Shown: piece after piece, positions 8,693 through 17,849 of the stretch
Numbering within the stretch: the first letter of the stretch is position 1
How the letters are laid out: every line of letters starts with the position of its first letter
Source: Streptomyces sp. HUAS MG91
GTDB lineage: Bacteria; Actinomycetota; Actinomycetes; Streptomycetales; Streptomycetaceae
Length of the DNA: 64,000 nucleotides
Direction: 5' to 3'
NCBI RefSeq assembly: GCF_040529335.1
Contig: NZ_CP159534.1
Location: 6,324,001-6,388,000 of the forward strand
Notes under the pieces: model-generated
Seen by the model: only the letters and a program-made list of their open reading frames with translations
The model's database searches: none
What the model was told of the DNA's origin: nothing
Made by a program: the position numbers and the translations under genes

Positions 8693-10243
8693 CTACAGGG
8701 CCGGAGCGCCGCTGAGCGACTCCATGTCGCTCTTGCGTACGCGGATGACGACCGTGGCGACGACGAGGGCGAGCACACCCATGGCGGCCGCCGGGATGAA
8801 CGCCGTGGATATCCCGTGGGAGAGCACCTCGTGGCTCCACGGGGCCGGCAACTGGTGCGTTCTGGCGAACGCGGCCTTCTGCTCCGGGCTCGCCTGGGAC
8901 ATGAACGACGTGACCTGCTTGGTCCCCTCGTCGCGGCTGGCGGTGCCGAAGACCGTGGTCAGGATGGACAGGCCGAGGGAGCCGCCGACCTGTTGCGTCG
9001 TGTTGAGCAGGGCGGAGGCCGCGCCCGCCTCGTGCGGTGCCACTCCGGAGACGGCCGTGACGGTGACCGTGACGAAGTTGAGCCCCATGCCGAAGCCGAA
9101 GATCAGCATTGGGCCGAGTACTCCGCTCACGTAGGAACTGCCCGAGTCGACCAGCGACTGCCATGCCAGACCGATGGTGACCAGGGTGGCGCCGGTGATC
9201 AGGAACGGCTTGGGGCCGAGCGTCGGAAGCAGCCGCTGGGATATCCCCGCGCCGAGAGCGATCACGACGGTGACCGGAAGGAAGGCCAGACCGGCGCGGA
9301 TGGGGGAGTACCCCAGCACGTTCTGCACGAAGAGCACGATGTAGAAGAACATGCCGAACATTGCCGCGGCCAGGCTGATCATGATCACGTATGTGCCGGA
9401 GCGGTTGCGGTCCGCGAACATCCGCAGCGGGGTGATCGGCTCCTTGGCGCGGGACTCGACCAGGACGAAGGCGGCCAGGAACACCACGGCCGCGGCGAAC
9501 GCGCCCAGGGTGAGCCCGTCGCGCCAGCCGTCGGACGCGGCCCTGATGAAGCCGTAGACAAGTGCGACCATGCCGAGGGTCGAGGTGAGCGCGCCGGTAA
9601 GGTCGAAGCGGCCGGGGTGGCGCTCGGACTCCTTGATGTAACGCGGGGCGAGCGCGGCGATCAGTATGCCGATCGGCACGTTCACGAACAGCACCCAGCG
9701 CCAGTCCAGCCAGTCCGTGAGGACCCCACCTGCCAGCAGCCCCACGGCACCGCCGCCCGCGGAGACGGCGGCGAAGATGCCGAACGCCCTGTTCCGCTCG
9801 GGCCCCTCGGGGAACGTCGTGGTGATGAGGGCGAGCGAGGTCGGTGAGGCGATCGCGCCGCCTACACCTTGGAGCACGCGCGCGGCCAGCAACTGCCAGG
9901 GCTCCTGGGCCAGTCCGCCGAGCAGCGAGGCGAAGGTGAAGAGCAGGATGCCGGTGATGAAGACCCGGCGCCGGCCGAGGATGTCGCCTGCCCGACCGCC
10001 CAGCAGCAGCATTCCGCCGAAGGTGAGGGTGTAGGCGCTGACCACCCACGTCAGGTCGGTCGTCGAGAAGTGGAGTGCGGTCTGGATGTGCGGCAGTGCG
10101 ATGTTCACGATGGTCGCGTCGAGCACCACCATGAGCTGGCAGGCGGCGATCACCGCGAGGGCGATACCGGGTCGGGGTGAGCGCGCGGCCGGTTTCGGCG
10201 CTGTGGATATGGGGTCGTGCGTCTGGATTTGATCGTGCGTCAC
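8693..10243 (-). CDS. MFS multidrug transporter, DHA2 (EmrB/QacA) family, 14 TM
   Basis: This 516-residue proton-coupled drug exporter has about 14 hydrophobic segments. It shows the family motifs LDATIVNIALPHI in TM1, WVVSAYTL, GGRAGDILGRRR (motif A) and the proline/glycine-rich motif C GGGAVGLLAGGVL. The GTG at 10243 follows a G-rich Shine-Dalgarno, and upstream in-frame ATG codons fall inside the operator region. Two operator-like palindromes at 10267-10286 and 10313-10332 and a tetR gene on the other strand indicate ligand-induced export. The substrate is unknown. Confidence 0.92.
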   Translation of the reverse strand: MTHDQIQTHDPISTAPKPAARSPRPGIALAVIAACQLMVVLDATIVNIALPHIQTALHFSTTDLTWVVSAYTLTFGGMLLLGGRAGDILGRRRVFITGILLFTFASLLGGLAQEPWQLLAARVLQGVGGAIASPTSLALITTTFPEGPERNRAFGIFAAVSAGGGAVGLLAGGVLTDWLDWRWVLFVNVPIGILIAALAPRYIKESERHPGRFDLTGALTSTLGMVALVYGFIRAASDGWRDGLTLGAFAAAVVFLAAFVLVESRAKEPITPLRMFADRNRSGTYVIMISLAAAMFGMFFYIVLFVQNVLGYSPIRAGLAFLPVTVVIALGAGISQRLLPTLGPKPFLITGATLVTIGLAWQSLVDSGSSYVSGVLGPMLIFGFGMGLNFVTVTVTAVSGVAPHEAGAASALLNTTQQVGGSLGLSILTTVFGTASRDEGTKQVTSFMSQASPEQKAAFARTHQLPAPWSHEVLSHGISTAFIPAAAMGVLALVVATVVIRVRKSDMESLSGAPAL

Positions 10244-10266
10244 AGGATGTCCCCCAGAAGCGAAGT

Positions 10267-10286
10267 AGTGAACGTGAGCGTTCACT
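10267..10286. promoter_or_regulatory. TetR operator 1, palindrome before MFS gene
   Basis: AGTGAACG-N4-CGTTCACT is a perfect 8-bp inverted repeat 24 bp upstream of the MFS start. Confidence 0.8.
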
Positions 10287-10312
10287 AATCCCGACCATAG
10301 CGAGCCACCCTT

Positions 10313-10332
10313 GGTGAACACAAGCGTTCTCT
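10313..10332. promoter_or_regulatory. TetR operator 2, degenerate copy
   Basis: GGTGAACA-N4-CGTTCTCT has the same architecture as operator 1, is centred 46 bp away and carries mismatches in both arms. Confidence 0.6.
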
Positions 10333-10600
10333 AACGGAGTTGACTCCAAGGGGTGGTCCGGGGTTGAGGGCTCCGATGGATGCTTGGTGCGGGCATGTTC
10401 GGCCCCTGGCCGCGGCCTGGTGATTTCCGTGCCCGGGCCGTCGAAAGAAGTCCCCTCGCCTGACATCCTGGTGGAGGGCGGGGCCCGGTCGGGCCCGTTG
10501 ATCTCGCTCCTACGGAGAGGTTGTCACCATGGATCCCCCGCGGGAGCGCTGCTGAACGTGCCCGTCCGCATCGCCTCGGCGGTGGTGGGTCCCCTTCGCC

Positions 10601-10614
10601 GAACGTGGTCGTTC
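10601..10614. promoter_or_regulatory. TetR operator 3, core site before tetR
   Basis: GAACG-N4-CGTTC repeats the core of operator 1, 58 bp upstream of the tetR ATG. It lies inside a TTCGCCGAAC direct repeat with a 16-bp period. It is a candidate autoregulatory site. Confidence 0.6.
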
Positions 10615-10671
10615 GCCGAACCCGCCACCTGCGTCCGGACCGCTCCCGAACCGCTCAACGGAGAGAAGACG

Positions 10672-11298
10672 ATGGTTACTTCGCGCTGGACGGCCGACCC
10701 CGCTCGGTCGGCCGCCGCCCTGCGCAGGCGTGGCCCCGTGCTGGAACGGGCCATCCTCGAAGCCGCACTTGAGCAGCTCAGCACGGTCGGCTGGAACGGC
10801 CTCACCATGGAGGGCGTCGCCGCTGGTGCGCAGACCGGGAAGGCCGCGGTGTACCGGCGCTGGCCCTCCAAGGAGGACCTGGTGGTCGACGCGCTCCAGG
10901 CCGGACTCCCGCAGGTGGACTCCGTGCCGGACCTCGGCAGCGTGCGCGAGGACCTGCTGGAGCTGTGCCGGCAGATGCGTGACGCCATGTTCTCGCGTCC
11001 CGGCTCCGCGCTCCTCTCCGTCATTCACGAATGCGACACCCTCACCGCGGAGCGCTTCCACAGCGTGATCATCCAGGGGATCATCGAGCCCGGCGTGGAG
11101 CTGATCAAGGAGGTCATCAGCCGCGGAATCACGCGAGGAGATGTGCGCCAGGACGCTGTCGGCGCCTCTGTGTGCGACGTCATCCCGGCGATGATGATGT
11201 ACCGCTCCAAAGTGTGCGGAAGCGAATGGCGGGACGAGGATCTGGTGGAGCTGATCGACGAGGTCATGGTCCCTCTGCTGCTGCGGCACGCGGACTGA
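10672..11298 (+). CDS. TetR/AcrR family transcriptional regulator
   Basis: The 208-residue regulator has an N-terminal helix-turn-helix near residues 20-66 (ILEAALEQLSTVGWNGLTMEGVA ... GKAAVYRRWPSKEDLVVDAL). Its C-terminal ligand-binding domain is of the TetR_C type (VIHECDTLTAERFHSVIIQGI). The ATG at 10672 follows GGAGAG. The frame is open further upstream but lacks a ribosome binding site there. It is divergent from the MFS exporter, and three related palindromes in the 428-bp gap suit repression of both genes with release by an exported drug-like ligand. Confidence 0.9.
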   Translation: MVTSRWTADPARSAAALRRRGPVLERAILEAALEQLSTVGWNGLTMEGVAAGAQTGKAAVYRRWPSKEDLVVDALQAGLPQVDSVPDLGSVREDLLELCRQMRDAMFSRPGSALLSVIHECDTLTAERFHSVIIQGIIEPGVELIKEVISRGITRGDVRQDAVGASVCDVIPAMMMYRSKVCGSEWRDEDLVELIDEVMVPLLLRHAD

Positions 11299-11333
11299 AG
11301 CGAGCCGGGTGTCGCGCCGCGGGCTCGGCGGCG

Positions 11334-11339
11334 TACGCT
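11334..11339 (+). promoter_or_regulatory. -10 element of rnhB
   Basis: TACGCT lies 10 nt before the ATG at 11350, with no clear Shine-Dalgarno sequence. Confidence 0.4.
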
Positions 11340-11349
11340 GTCTGGCGCC

Positions 11350-12051
11350 ATGCCGTACGAAGCCCCCACCCACACCGTCGAGCGCTCATTGCGCGCCACC
11401 ACCGGTGCCAAGATCATTGCCGGTGTCGACGAGGTCGGCCGCGGTGCCTGGGCCGGACCGGTCACCGTCTGTGCCGCCGTCACGGGGCTGCGCCGCCCGC
11501 CCGAGGGCCTCACCGACTCCAAGCTGATCAGTCCCAAGCGTCGTGAGGCGCTCGCGGACGAGCTGGAGGGCTGGGTCACCGCGCACGCTTTGGGGCACGC
11601 GTCCCACGACGAGATCGACGACCTCGGCATGACGGCGGCTCTCCGCCTCGCTGCCGTCCGCGCTCTCGAGAGCCTGCCGGTGCGGCCCGACGCCGTCATC
11701 CTCGACGGGAAGCACGACTATCTGGGTGCTCCCTGGCAGGTACGTACGGTGATCAAGGGTGACCGTTCCTGCATCGCCGTCGCCGCGGCGTCGGTGATCG
11801 CCAAGGTTCGTCGCGACAAAATGATGGCCGAACTGGGCCTCGACCATGCAGACTTCGGGTTTGCGGCCAATGCCGGATACCCGTCGCCGGTGCATCGCGC
11901 CGCGCTGGAGGAGCGGGGCCCCACCCCGTACCACCGGCTTTCGTGGGCGTATCTTGATGCGCTGCCCCAGTGGCGGCACCTCAAGAAAGCCCGCAGCTGG
12001 GCGGAGGCAAGCGCTCCAGAGATCGAAGGTCAGCTCGGCTTCGACTTCTGA
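11350..12051 (+). CDS. rnhB: Ribonuclease HII
   Basis: The 233-residue endonuclease cleaves the RNA strand of RNA-DNA hybrids and initiates ribonucleotide excision repair. The catalytic acidic residues are Asp27 and Glu28 ([14 protein letters not shown]), Asp119 (VILDGKHDY) and Asp156 (VRRDKMMAE). The length is typical. The gene lies between tetR and a conserved hypothetical gene on the same strand. Confidence 0.96.
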   Translation: MPYEAPTHTVERSLRATTGAKIIAGVDEVGRGAWAGPVTVCAAVTGLRRPPEGLTDSKLISPKRREALADELEGWVTAHALGHASHDEIDDLGMTAALRLAAVRALESLPVRPDAVILDGKHDYLGAPWQVRTVIKGDRSCIAVAAASVIAKVRRDKMMAELGLDHADFGFAANAGYPSPVHRAALEERGPTPYHRLSWAYLDALPQWRHLKKARSWAEASAPEIEGQLGFDF

Positions 12052-12119
12052 CTCTTGCGTTCGCACTGATGTGCCACCCGCTGGCGCGAACCACACCCGC
12101 GTTTGATAGATATCAACCC

Positions 12120-12755
12120 ATGCCTCTCATTCCCGAGGAGCCTCAGATTCACGAGAGCGCCCAGGGTCCCCGCGCCACGCCGGCCAGCAGCCGCACCGCG
12201 CCGACCCCCCGTCCTGTTCCCGGCCCGCGTCCCGCGGCGCCGTCGCGACCCGGTCGTCCGGGTCCCGCAAGGCCCGCACCGCCCGCGCAGCGCACGCCGC
12301 GCGAGTCGGCCGGGTCCCCCACGCCGGGGCCGAACGCCCCTGCCACCCCTTCGACTTCGGCTGCCCAGCCGCAGATCCAGCTCATTCCGGCCTCGGTCGA
12401 GGGTGCGCTGGACGCCGCCGAGGAAGCCGTCGACCTGCTGCTCGACACCGGTCGCGCGCCGGGCGAGGTGCTGGTGATCACCACGGGTGACCCGCACCCG
12501 TGGGCCGCGCACGAGCTGTCGTTCGGCGAGGCCGCCTACTGGGCACAGCACGACGCGGGCGACGACGTCTTCTACGCCGATGCCGCTGCCTTGGACCGTG
12601 CCGCCGCGCGCCCGGTGGTCGTCGTCGCCCTCAACGGCGGCGTCGACGAGACGGCCGCGACCGCACTGCCGATCGCGCTCGGCCGGGCTGGTGCCCTGCT
12701 GGTCGTCTGCGGCGACCCGCAGCGCATCAACTCGCTGCTCGGCGCCGGGGTCTGA
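12120..12755 (+). CDS. Conserved hypothetical protein, Pro/Ala-rich N-terminus
   Basis: I do not recognise a named family. From ATG 12120 the protein has 211 residues. Residues 1-80 are proline-, alanine- and arginine-rich and probably disordered. The rest is a compact alpha/beta domain (IQLIPASVEGALDAAEEAV, then GEVLVITTGDPHPW, and LLVVCGDPQRINSLLG). The alternating hydrophobic strands and the VVCGDP end recall the C-terminal part of helicase or nucleotide-binding folds, but no catalytic motif is complete. It lies 68 bp after rnhB and may be co-transcribed. Confidence 0.7.
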   Translation: MPLIPEEPQIHESAQGPRATPASSRTAPTPRPVPGPRPAAPSRPGRPGPARPAPPAQRTPRESAGSPTPGPNAPATPSTSAAQPQIQLIPASVEGALDAAEEAVDLLLDTGRAPGEVLVITTGDPHPWAAHELSFGEAAYWAQHDAGDDVFYADAAALDRAAARPVVVVALNGGVDETAATALPIALGRAGALLVVCGDPQRINSLLGAGV

Positions 12756-12837
12756 CGCGCGGCTTGCCGGCTGCCCGCACCGTTCGACGGTGACCGGGGA
12801 GCCCGGCAGGCCGACGCGTGGCCTCGGCCGCGCGGTC

Positions 12838-13476
12838 CTAGCGTGCCGCGGCGCGGCGGAGCATCTCCGTCGCGGCGCCGCCGGTGCGCGGCGCGGACTG
12901 CTCGCCGCCGCCGAGAACCTCCGCGACGGAGCCGACGCTGGGGCGGCGGCCGCCACGCCCCTCACCGAGGACCTGCCAGCCGTCACGCGTCATCGTGATG
13001 TACGCCCCACAGCGCAGGCCGTGCAGCGTGCAGGCGTCGCGCAGCCCCCACATCCACGCACCGTCCTCCTCCGTCCAGTGGGTTTCCCCCTCGCGGCAGT
13101 AGAGCAGGACGGCGGTACGGACCGGGGTGCGGCGGCGCAGGTCGTGCGGGATGACCCGGCGCAGCTGTGACAGCAGGGCGTTGCGGAACGTCCAGCCGTC
13201 GGTGCCGTTCTCACGGCGGGTGAACGACGCGCTCGCGCGCAGCCGTTCCTCCGGATCGAGCACCGCCACGACGGCGGTGCGCGGGATCGGTCGGTGGCGG
13301 GCGTGCAGGCCGCTGACAACCTCGCGCGGATTGCGCAGCAGGGGGATTCCGGCTGCCGCCCACTCCGCGGGTTCCAGCAGCCTGGTCGGTCGGTCGATGG
13401 AATCTGCGGACCTCTCGGCGCGCATCGAGGACGCGGGCATCGATGTCGCCGAGGACGGAGCGAATCCGAAGGTCAC
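12838..13476 (-). CDS. Conserved hypothetical protein
   Basis: This 212-residue protein is not recognised beyond being conserved in Streptomyces. The GTG at 13476 follows an excellent GGAGG, so the long open extension upstream is unlikely to be translated. The middle (TAVVAVLDPEERL ... ALLSQLRRVIPHDLRRRTPVRTAVLLYC) looks like an alpha/beta domain, followed by ACTLHGLRCGAYITMTRDGWQVLGEGRGGRRP. There is no signal peptide or membrane segment. It lies downstream of recQ on the same strand, 223 bp away. Confidence 0.75.
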   Translation of the reverse strand: MTFGFAPSSATSMPASSMRAERSADSIDRPTRLLEPAEWAAAGIPLLRNPREVVSGLHARHRPIPRTAVVAVLDPEERLRASASFTRRENGTDGWTFRNALLSQLRRVIPHDLRRRTPVRTAVLLYCREGETHWTEEDGAWMWGLRDACTLHGLRCGAYITMTRDGWQVLGEGRGGRRPSVGSVAEVLGGGEQSAPRTGGAATEMLRRAAAR

Positions 13477-13645
13477 GATCCTCCCTTCGGCTACACGCCA
13501 CCCTGGAGGGCAGGCGGGGTCGGACTGGGGGAGCGCACCGCGGCAGAGCTCTGTCCGGACCACGGGGGAGCCGCGCGGGAGCAGCTCCAATTCTTCCCGT
13601 CGTACTGGCGCACGGCAACGAGCAATTAGGGCTCGGGACCGTAAT

Positions 13646-13663
13646 TTGGCGATGCGTCGCCAA
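13646..13663. promoter_or_regulatory. Small palindrome between recQ and hypothetical gene
   Basis: TTGGCGA-N4-TCGCCAA is a perfect 7-bp inverted repeat in an AT-richer patch 37 bp beyond the recQ stop. It could be a weak recQ terminator or an operator for the downstream gene. Confidence 0.4.
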
Positions 13664-13699
13664 TATCCCTGCCCAAAGGTTGCGCCAGGGATGCCTGCG

Positions 13700-15862
13700 T
13701 CAACCCTGCATCGCAAGGACCAGCGGCAACACCCCCTCCGCACCGGCCCGGCGCAGCAGTCGCGCGGCCATCGCCAGTGTCCAGCCGGTCTCCGTGAAGT
13801 CGTCCACGAGCAGTACCGGGCCGCCCGCGTGTGCCAGCGCTTCGGCCAGCTGGGGTGGGAGGGTCAGGGTGCCGTCGAGGGCGCGCAGCCGCTGTGCGCT
13901 GTTGCTCCGGGGAATGTGCGTGGTGTCGCTGTCCGGTGCGTACTCGATGCGTCCCAGCAGGGGCATCCGGCCGACCTGGGCGATGCCCGCGCCGAGGGAG
14001 TCGATGAGCTGCGGTCGGGTGTGCGAGGCCATGGTGACGACTCCCACCGGGCGCGGTGGAGCGTCGGCGGCGTCCGATGCCCAGCCACCGGGGCCCTTGG
14101 CCCAGTCGGCCAGCACCTCCACGACGGCCCGTGCCACGTCGTCGGGGACGGGTCCGTCCGGGGCCTGTGGTGTGAGCATGGGGCGCAGTCGGTTGCCCCA
14201 GCCGATGTCCGAGAGGCGGCCGAGGGCCCGGCCCGGCCCTGCCTGTTCATTCGCCGGGATGCGTCCCTTGAGGTCGATGCCGACCGCGGCGAGCCCGGTG
14301 GGCCACATCTTGCGGGGCTCCACCTCCACGCCTGGGCGTCCGAGCTCGCCGCGTGCCGAGTCCAGCGCCGCCGACGAGACCGAGGTGGTGAACCGGCCCC
14401 CCGCGCAGTTGTCGCAGCGGCCGCAGGGAGCCGCTTCCTCGTCGTCCAGCTGCCGGCGCAGGAACTCCATCCGGCAGCCGGTCGTCGTCGCGTACTCGCG
14501 CATCGCCTGCTGCTCGGCCTCTCGCTGCTTGGCGACCCACGCATAGCGCTCGGTGTCGTACACCCAGGGCTGTCCCGTGGCGATCCAGCCGCCCTTCACG
14601 CGGTGCACGGCGCCGTCGACGTCCAGGACCTTGAGCATGGTCTCCAGGCGCGAGCGGCGCAGCTCCACCAGCGGCTCGAGCGCCGGCAGCGAGAGTGGCC
14701 GGTCGGACTGGGCCAGCACATCCAGCGTGCGACGCACCTGCTCCTCCGGCGGGAAGGCGAGGGAGGCGAAGTAGCGCCAGATCGCTTCGTCCTCCTTGCC
14801 GGGCAGCAGCAGTACCTCGGCGTGCTCGACGCCACGCCCGGCGCGTCCCACCTGCTGGTAGTACGCGACGGGTGACGACGGAGAACCGAGGTGGACGACG
14901 AAGCCGAGGTCCGGCTTGTCGAATCCCATGCCGAGCGCGGAGGTCGCGACCAGGGCCTTCACCCTGTTCGCCAGCAGGTCCTCCTCCGCCTGCTGCCGGT
15001 CCGCGTTCTCGGTCTTTCCCGTGTACGAGGTCACGACGTGCCCGCACTGTCGCAGATAGGCGGTGACCTCCTCGGCGGCGGCGACCGTGAGGGTGTAGAT
15101 GATCCCGGACCCCGGCAGCTCGTTCAGGTGGTCGGCGAGCCAGGCCAGCCGGTGCGCGGCGTCGGGCAGCTGCAGCACTCCGAGGCTGAGGCTCTCGCGG
15201 TCGAGCGGACCCCGCAGCACGAGGGCGTCCGAGCCGCCGCCGGTACCGAGCTGGTCGGCGACGTCGGCTGTCACCCGCGCGTTCGCCGTCGCGGTCGTGG
15301 CCAGCACCGGGACGCCCTGCGGCAGGTCGGCGAGCATCGTGCGCAGCCGTCGGTAGTCGGGGCGGAAGTCGTGGCCCCAGTCGGAGATGCAGTGCGCCTC
15401 GTCGACGACCAGCAGGCCGGTGGCCGCGGCGAGCTGAGGCAGTACGTTGTCCCGGAAATCGGGGTTGTTCAACCGCTCCGGGCTGACGAGGAGCACGTCC
15501 ACGTCGCCCGCCGTGACCTCGGCCCGCACGGAGTCCCACTCCTCCGTGTTGGACGAGTTGATCGTCCGGGCGCGGATGCCGGCCCGCTCGGCCGCCTCCA
15601 CCTGGTTGCGCATCAGGGCGAGCAGCGGGGAGACGATCACCGTCGGTCCGCTGCCCCGCTCGCGCAGCAGGGCCGTCGCGACGAAGTACACCGCGGACTT
15701 GCCCCAGCCGGTGCGCTGCACGACCAGTGCGCGTCTGTGATCGGCGACCAGCGCCTCGATCGCCCGCCACTGGTCCTCGCGCAGCCGGGCCGTGCCGGTC
15801 GCGTCGCCGACGAGGCGGGCCAGCACGGTGTCGGCCGCCGTCCGCAGATCTTCGTTGCTCAT
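13700..15862 (-). CDS. recQ: RecQ-family DNA helicase with C-terminal phosphoribosyltransferase-like domain
   Basis: The 720-residue protein has the superfamily 2 motifs: Walker A TGWGKS at residues 51-56, [14 protein letters not shown] near 145, TATAN, and the motif VI segment [10 protein letters not shown] RecQ zinc-binding domain follows near residue 460 ([10 protein letters not shown] ... CGRCDNC). The last 200 residues are not HRDC. They end in [13 protein letters not shown] (about 676-688), the PRPP-loop signature of type I phosphoribosyltransferases. The helicase should unwind 3'-tailed or branched DNA; the role of the fused domain is unknown. The ATG at 15862 is preferred over a further in-frame extension. 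Confidence 0.93.
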   Translation of the reverse strand: MSNEDLRTAADTVLARLVGDATGTARLREDQWRAIEALVADHRRALVVQRTGWGKSAVYFVATALLRERGSGPTVIVSPLLALMRNQVEAAERAGIRARTINSSNTEEWDSVRAEVTAGDVDVLLVSPERLNNPDFRDNVLPQLAAATGLLVVDEAHCISDWGHDFRPDYRRLRTMLADLPQGVPVLATTATANARVTADVADQLGTGGGSDALVLRGPLDRESLSLGVLQLPDAAHRLAWLADHLNELPGSGIIYTLTVAAAEEVTAYLRQCGHVVTSYTGKTENADRQQAEEDLLANRVKALVATSALGMGFDKPDLGFVVHLGSPSSPVAYYQQVGRAGRGVEHAEVLLLPGKEDEAIWRYFASLAFPPEEQVRRTLDVLAQSDRPLSLPALEPLVELRRSRLETMLKVLDVDGAVHRVKGGWIATGQPWVYDTERYAWVAKQREAEQQAMREYATTTGCRMEFLRRQLDDEEAAPCGRCDNCAGGRFTTSVSSAALDSARGELGRPGVEVEPRKMWPTGLAAVGIDLKGRIPANEQAGPGRALGRLSDIGWGNRLRPMLTPQAPDGPVPDDVARAVVEVLADWAKGPGGWASDAADAPPRPVGVVTMASHTRPQLIDSLGAGIAQVGRMPLLGRIEYAPDSDTTHIPRSNSAQRLRALDGTLTLPPQLAEALAHAGGPVLLVDDFTETGWTLAMAARLLRRAGAEGVLPLVLAMQG

Positions 15863-15913
15863 GCCCCCATGCAACCCGATGGCACTGACATCGCGCGAAT
15901 GAGTCCGCCGAGC

Positions 15914-15955
15914 TGTGGACAACTCGTGTCGTGTCCCTGATCGAGGTTATCCACA
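15914..15955. promoter_or_regulatory. Two inverted DnaA boxes in the recQ/DUF4192 promoter region
   Basis: TGTGGACAA (15914-15922, the reverse of TTGTCCACA) and TTATCCACA (15947-15955) are exact DnaA-box sequences. TTGTCCACA is the preferred Streptomyces form. They face each other between divergent starts at 15862 and 15996. Confidence 0.65.
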
Positions 15956-15995
15956 GGCTAAACCGGAATCTTGTAATCCGGTGCATGGTCCTCGC

Positions 15996-17462
15996 ATGAC
16001 GAATCACATCGAGCCCGTCGGAGCGTCCGGCGCGGCCAAGATCACTCTGCGTACCGCCGGCGAACTGGCGGAGGCGCTGCCGTACCTGCTCGGGTTCCGG
16101 CCCGACGACAGCATCGTTCTCGTCGCCCTCTACAAAGGGCGATTCGGCGGACGGGTGCGACTGGGAATCCCCGAGCGATCCGAGGACTGGCCCTCCGTCG
16201 CCCAGCAGCTCGCCCGCTGTCTGGTCGGTGGATGCGAGCGGAGGGACGGGCGGCCGGACAGCGTCGTCGCGTTCCTCTGCCAGGACGCTTCGGTCCGGAG
16301 CGGAGCGTCCGGCCCGTCGGTCGTGGAGCGCCTTCGACCGCTCGCCCAGCTGTTGCGGACCGAGTGCGGGGTCCTGGACGTGCCGGTGACCGAGGCGCTG
16401 TGCCTCTCCGACGGGCGGTACTGGAGCTACTGCTGCCCACGCCCCGACTGCTGCCCGCCCGAGGGCAACGCCATCGCGGCCGACGGCACATCGGTGATGG
16501 CGGCGACGGCCGCCTACGCAGGCATTCACGTGCGGCAGTCCGTCGCCGAGCTGACGGCGCGGCTCGCGCCCCTGGAGACGGCCCTCGTGCCCGAGCAGAC
16601 CCGTGCCCTGGATGCGGCGGCGATGGATCTCGTGCCCCGGATCCTCGCCGGTGCGCCGCGCGAGGAGGTGGAGGCACAGACCCTGGGCCTGGCCCGGCTC
16701 GTCCTGCGCCGCCTCGCGGACGCCCCGGGGGCCGACGACACGCTGGACGCGGACCTGAGGGACGACGAACTGCTCGCGCACGACGAGGCCGCCGCCCTGA
16801 TCCTGGGGCTCCAGGACAGGATGACCAGGGACCGTGCGGCCGAGTGGATGGAGGGTGAGGAGGCCCCCGCGGCACTTCGCCTGTGGCGGGCCCTGGCCAG
16901 GCGGTGCGTCGGAGGGTACGGCGAGCATGCGGCGGCGCCGCTGACCCTGGCCGGGTGGGTGGCCTGGTCGCTCGGCGACACCGTCGAGGCGGACCATGCG
17001 CTGGAGATGGCGCTCGGCGTCGATCCGCACTACAAGTTCGCCCGGCTGCTCAACCAGGCCCGCTCCGAGGGCGTCGATCCGGAGCCGGTGCGACAGTCAC
17101 TGCGCCGGATCCGGGCGGACCGGGAGGCCGAGCCCGCGGTGAGCGACGTGCCGGTCGGCGACGCGACGGCCGCGCTCGTGCCCCCGGAGGTCGGGGCCGA
17201 GGGTATGACCGATGAGGCTGCGGCGCCCTGCCCGGCTCCGGAGGACGCGGACGAGGACACCAGGAGCCCGGCCCTCGCGGTGCCTGGTGGCGCGGCGGAC
17301 CCGGGGATCTCCCGGGCGGCCCGTGGCCTGGCGGCGGCGCTGCGCCGCAGGGGCGAGCGACGTGCGGGAGCGGGCACCCGGCCCGCCCGGGCGGGGACGC
17401 GGGCGTCGCGGCGGCCCTCGGGGCGGCGTACGGGACGTCCGCAGTCCAGGGGTGACGGATGA
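15996..17462 (+). CDS. DUF4192 domain-containing protein
   Basis: This 488-residue actinobacterial protein of unknown function is recognised by the DUF4192 opening LRTAGELAEALPYLLGFRPDDSIVLVAL (residues 15-42), followed by RVRLGIP and CCPRPDCCPPEG. The middle is helical, and near residue 320 LAGWVAWSLGDTVEADHALEMALGVDP resembles a TPR-like helical pair. The last 100 residues are Ala/Pro/Arg-rich and probably disordered. The ATG at 15996 lacks a strong Shine-Dalgarno. It is divergent from recQ across a region with two DnaA boxes. Confidence 0.85.
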   Translation: MTNHIEPVGASGAAKITLRTAGELAEALPYLLGFRPDDSIVLVALYKGRFGGRVRLGIPERSEDWPSVAQQLARCLVGGCERRDGRPDSVVAFLCQDASVRSGASGPSVVERLRPLAQLLRTECGVLDVPVTEALCLSDGRYWSYCCPRPDCCPPEGNAIAADGTSVMAATAAYAGIHVRQSVAELTARLAPLETALVPEQTRALDAAAMDLVPRILAGAPREEVEAQTLGLARLVLRRLADAPGADDTLDADLRDDELLAHDEAAALILGLQDRMTRDRAAEWMEGEEAPAALRLWRALARRCVGGYGEHAAAPLTLAGWVAWSLGDTVEADHALEMALGVDPHYKFARLLNQARSEGVDPEPVRQSLRRIRADREAEPAVSDVPVGDATAALVPPEVGAEGMTDEAAAPCPAPEDADEDTRSPALAVPGGAADPGISRAARGLAAALRRRGERRAGAGTRPARAGTRASRRPSGRRTGRPQSRGDG

Positions 17463-17645
17463 GGAGGGCCGCGGCCATGGGCGGGCCGCGGTGGTTCATG
17501 GCTCTGTGGCGTTACTTGGGGCGGGGGCGCTCCGTTCACCTGAGGAGCGGGAGCGACGGCCGGGCCGCACCGCTCGCCTCCTCAGGTCCAGTCGCCCGGC
17601 AGCATGCCGGCGCCTCGCGCGACCGCGCGCGAAAGGAGGCGCCCC

Positions 17646-17849
17646 ATGCGGGAGTTGAAGCCACGGCTCGTCACCCCAGGCGGCAGCCCCATATTCCGAG
17701 CCCTGCCCAGGACCGTGTTCAGGGACGCGCCCCATCCGGTAAGTGCGGCTGCATTCGGGGGCGCACCCTGCCCGGTGAATGCTGCGGCACGTCCCTCGGA
17801 AGGCGGACGGTCGGCAGGAGAGTCGCAAGCAGGAGGAGAGAGGCCGTGA
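17646..17849 (+). CDS. Possible small protein translationally coupled to the downstream gene
   Basis: This 67-codon frame starts at ATG 17646, seven bases after AAGGAGG (17633-17639). It ends with TGA 17847-17849 overlapping the GTG of the next gene, the usual coupled arrangement. The product is basic and Pro/Ala/Gly-rich (MRELKPRLVTPGGSPIF ...) with no recognised domain, and its third-position GC looks lower than in the neighbours. It is either a short leader-type gene or chance. Confidence 0.4.
   Translation: MRELKPRLVTPGGSPIFRALPRTVFRDAPHPVSAAAFGGAPCPVNAAARPSEGGRSAGESQAGGERP

Noticed and set aside
10202..10210. Additional DnaA box TGTGGATAT
   Set aside because: It has one mismatch, is single, and lies inside the MFS coding region.
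10601..10614. SOS box upstream of tetR
   Set aside because: CGAAC and GTTCG are separated by six bases instead of four, and the core repeats the GAACG-N4-CGTTC operator of the adjacent MFS gene.
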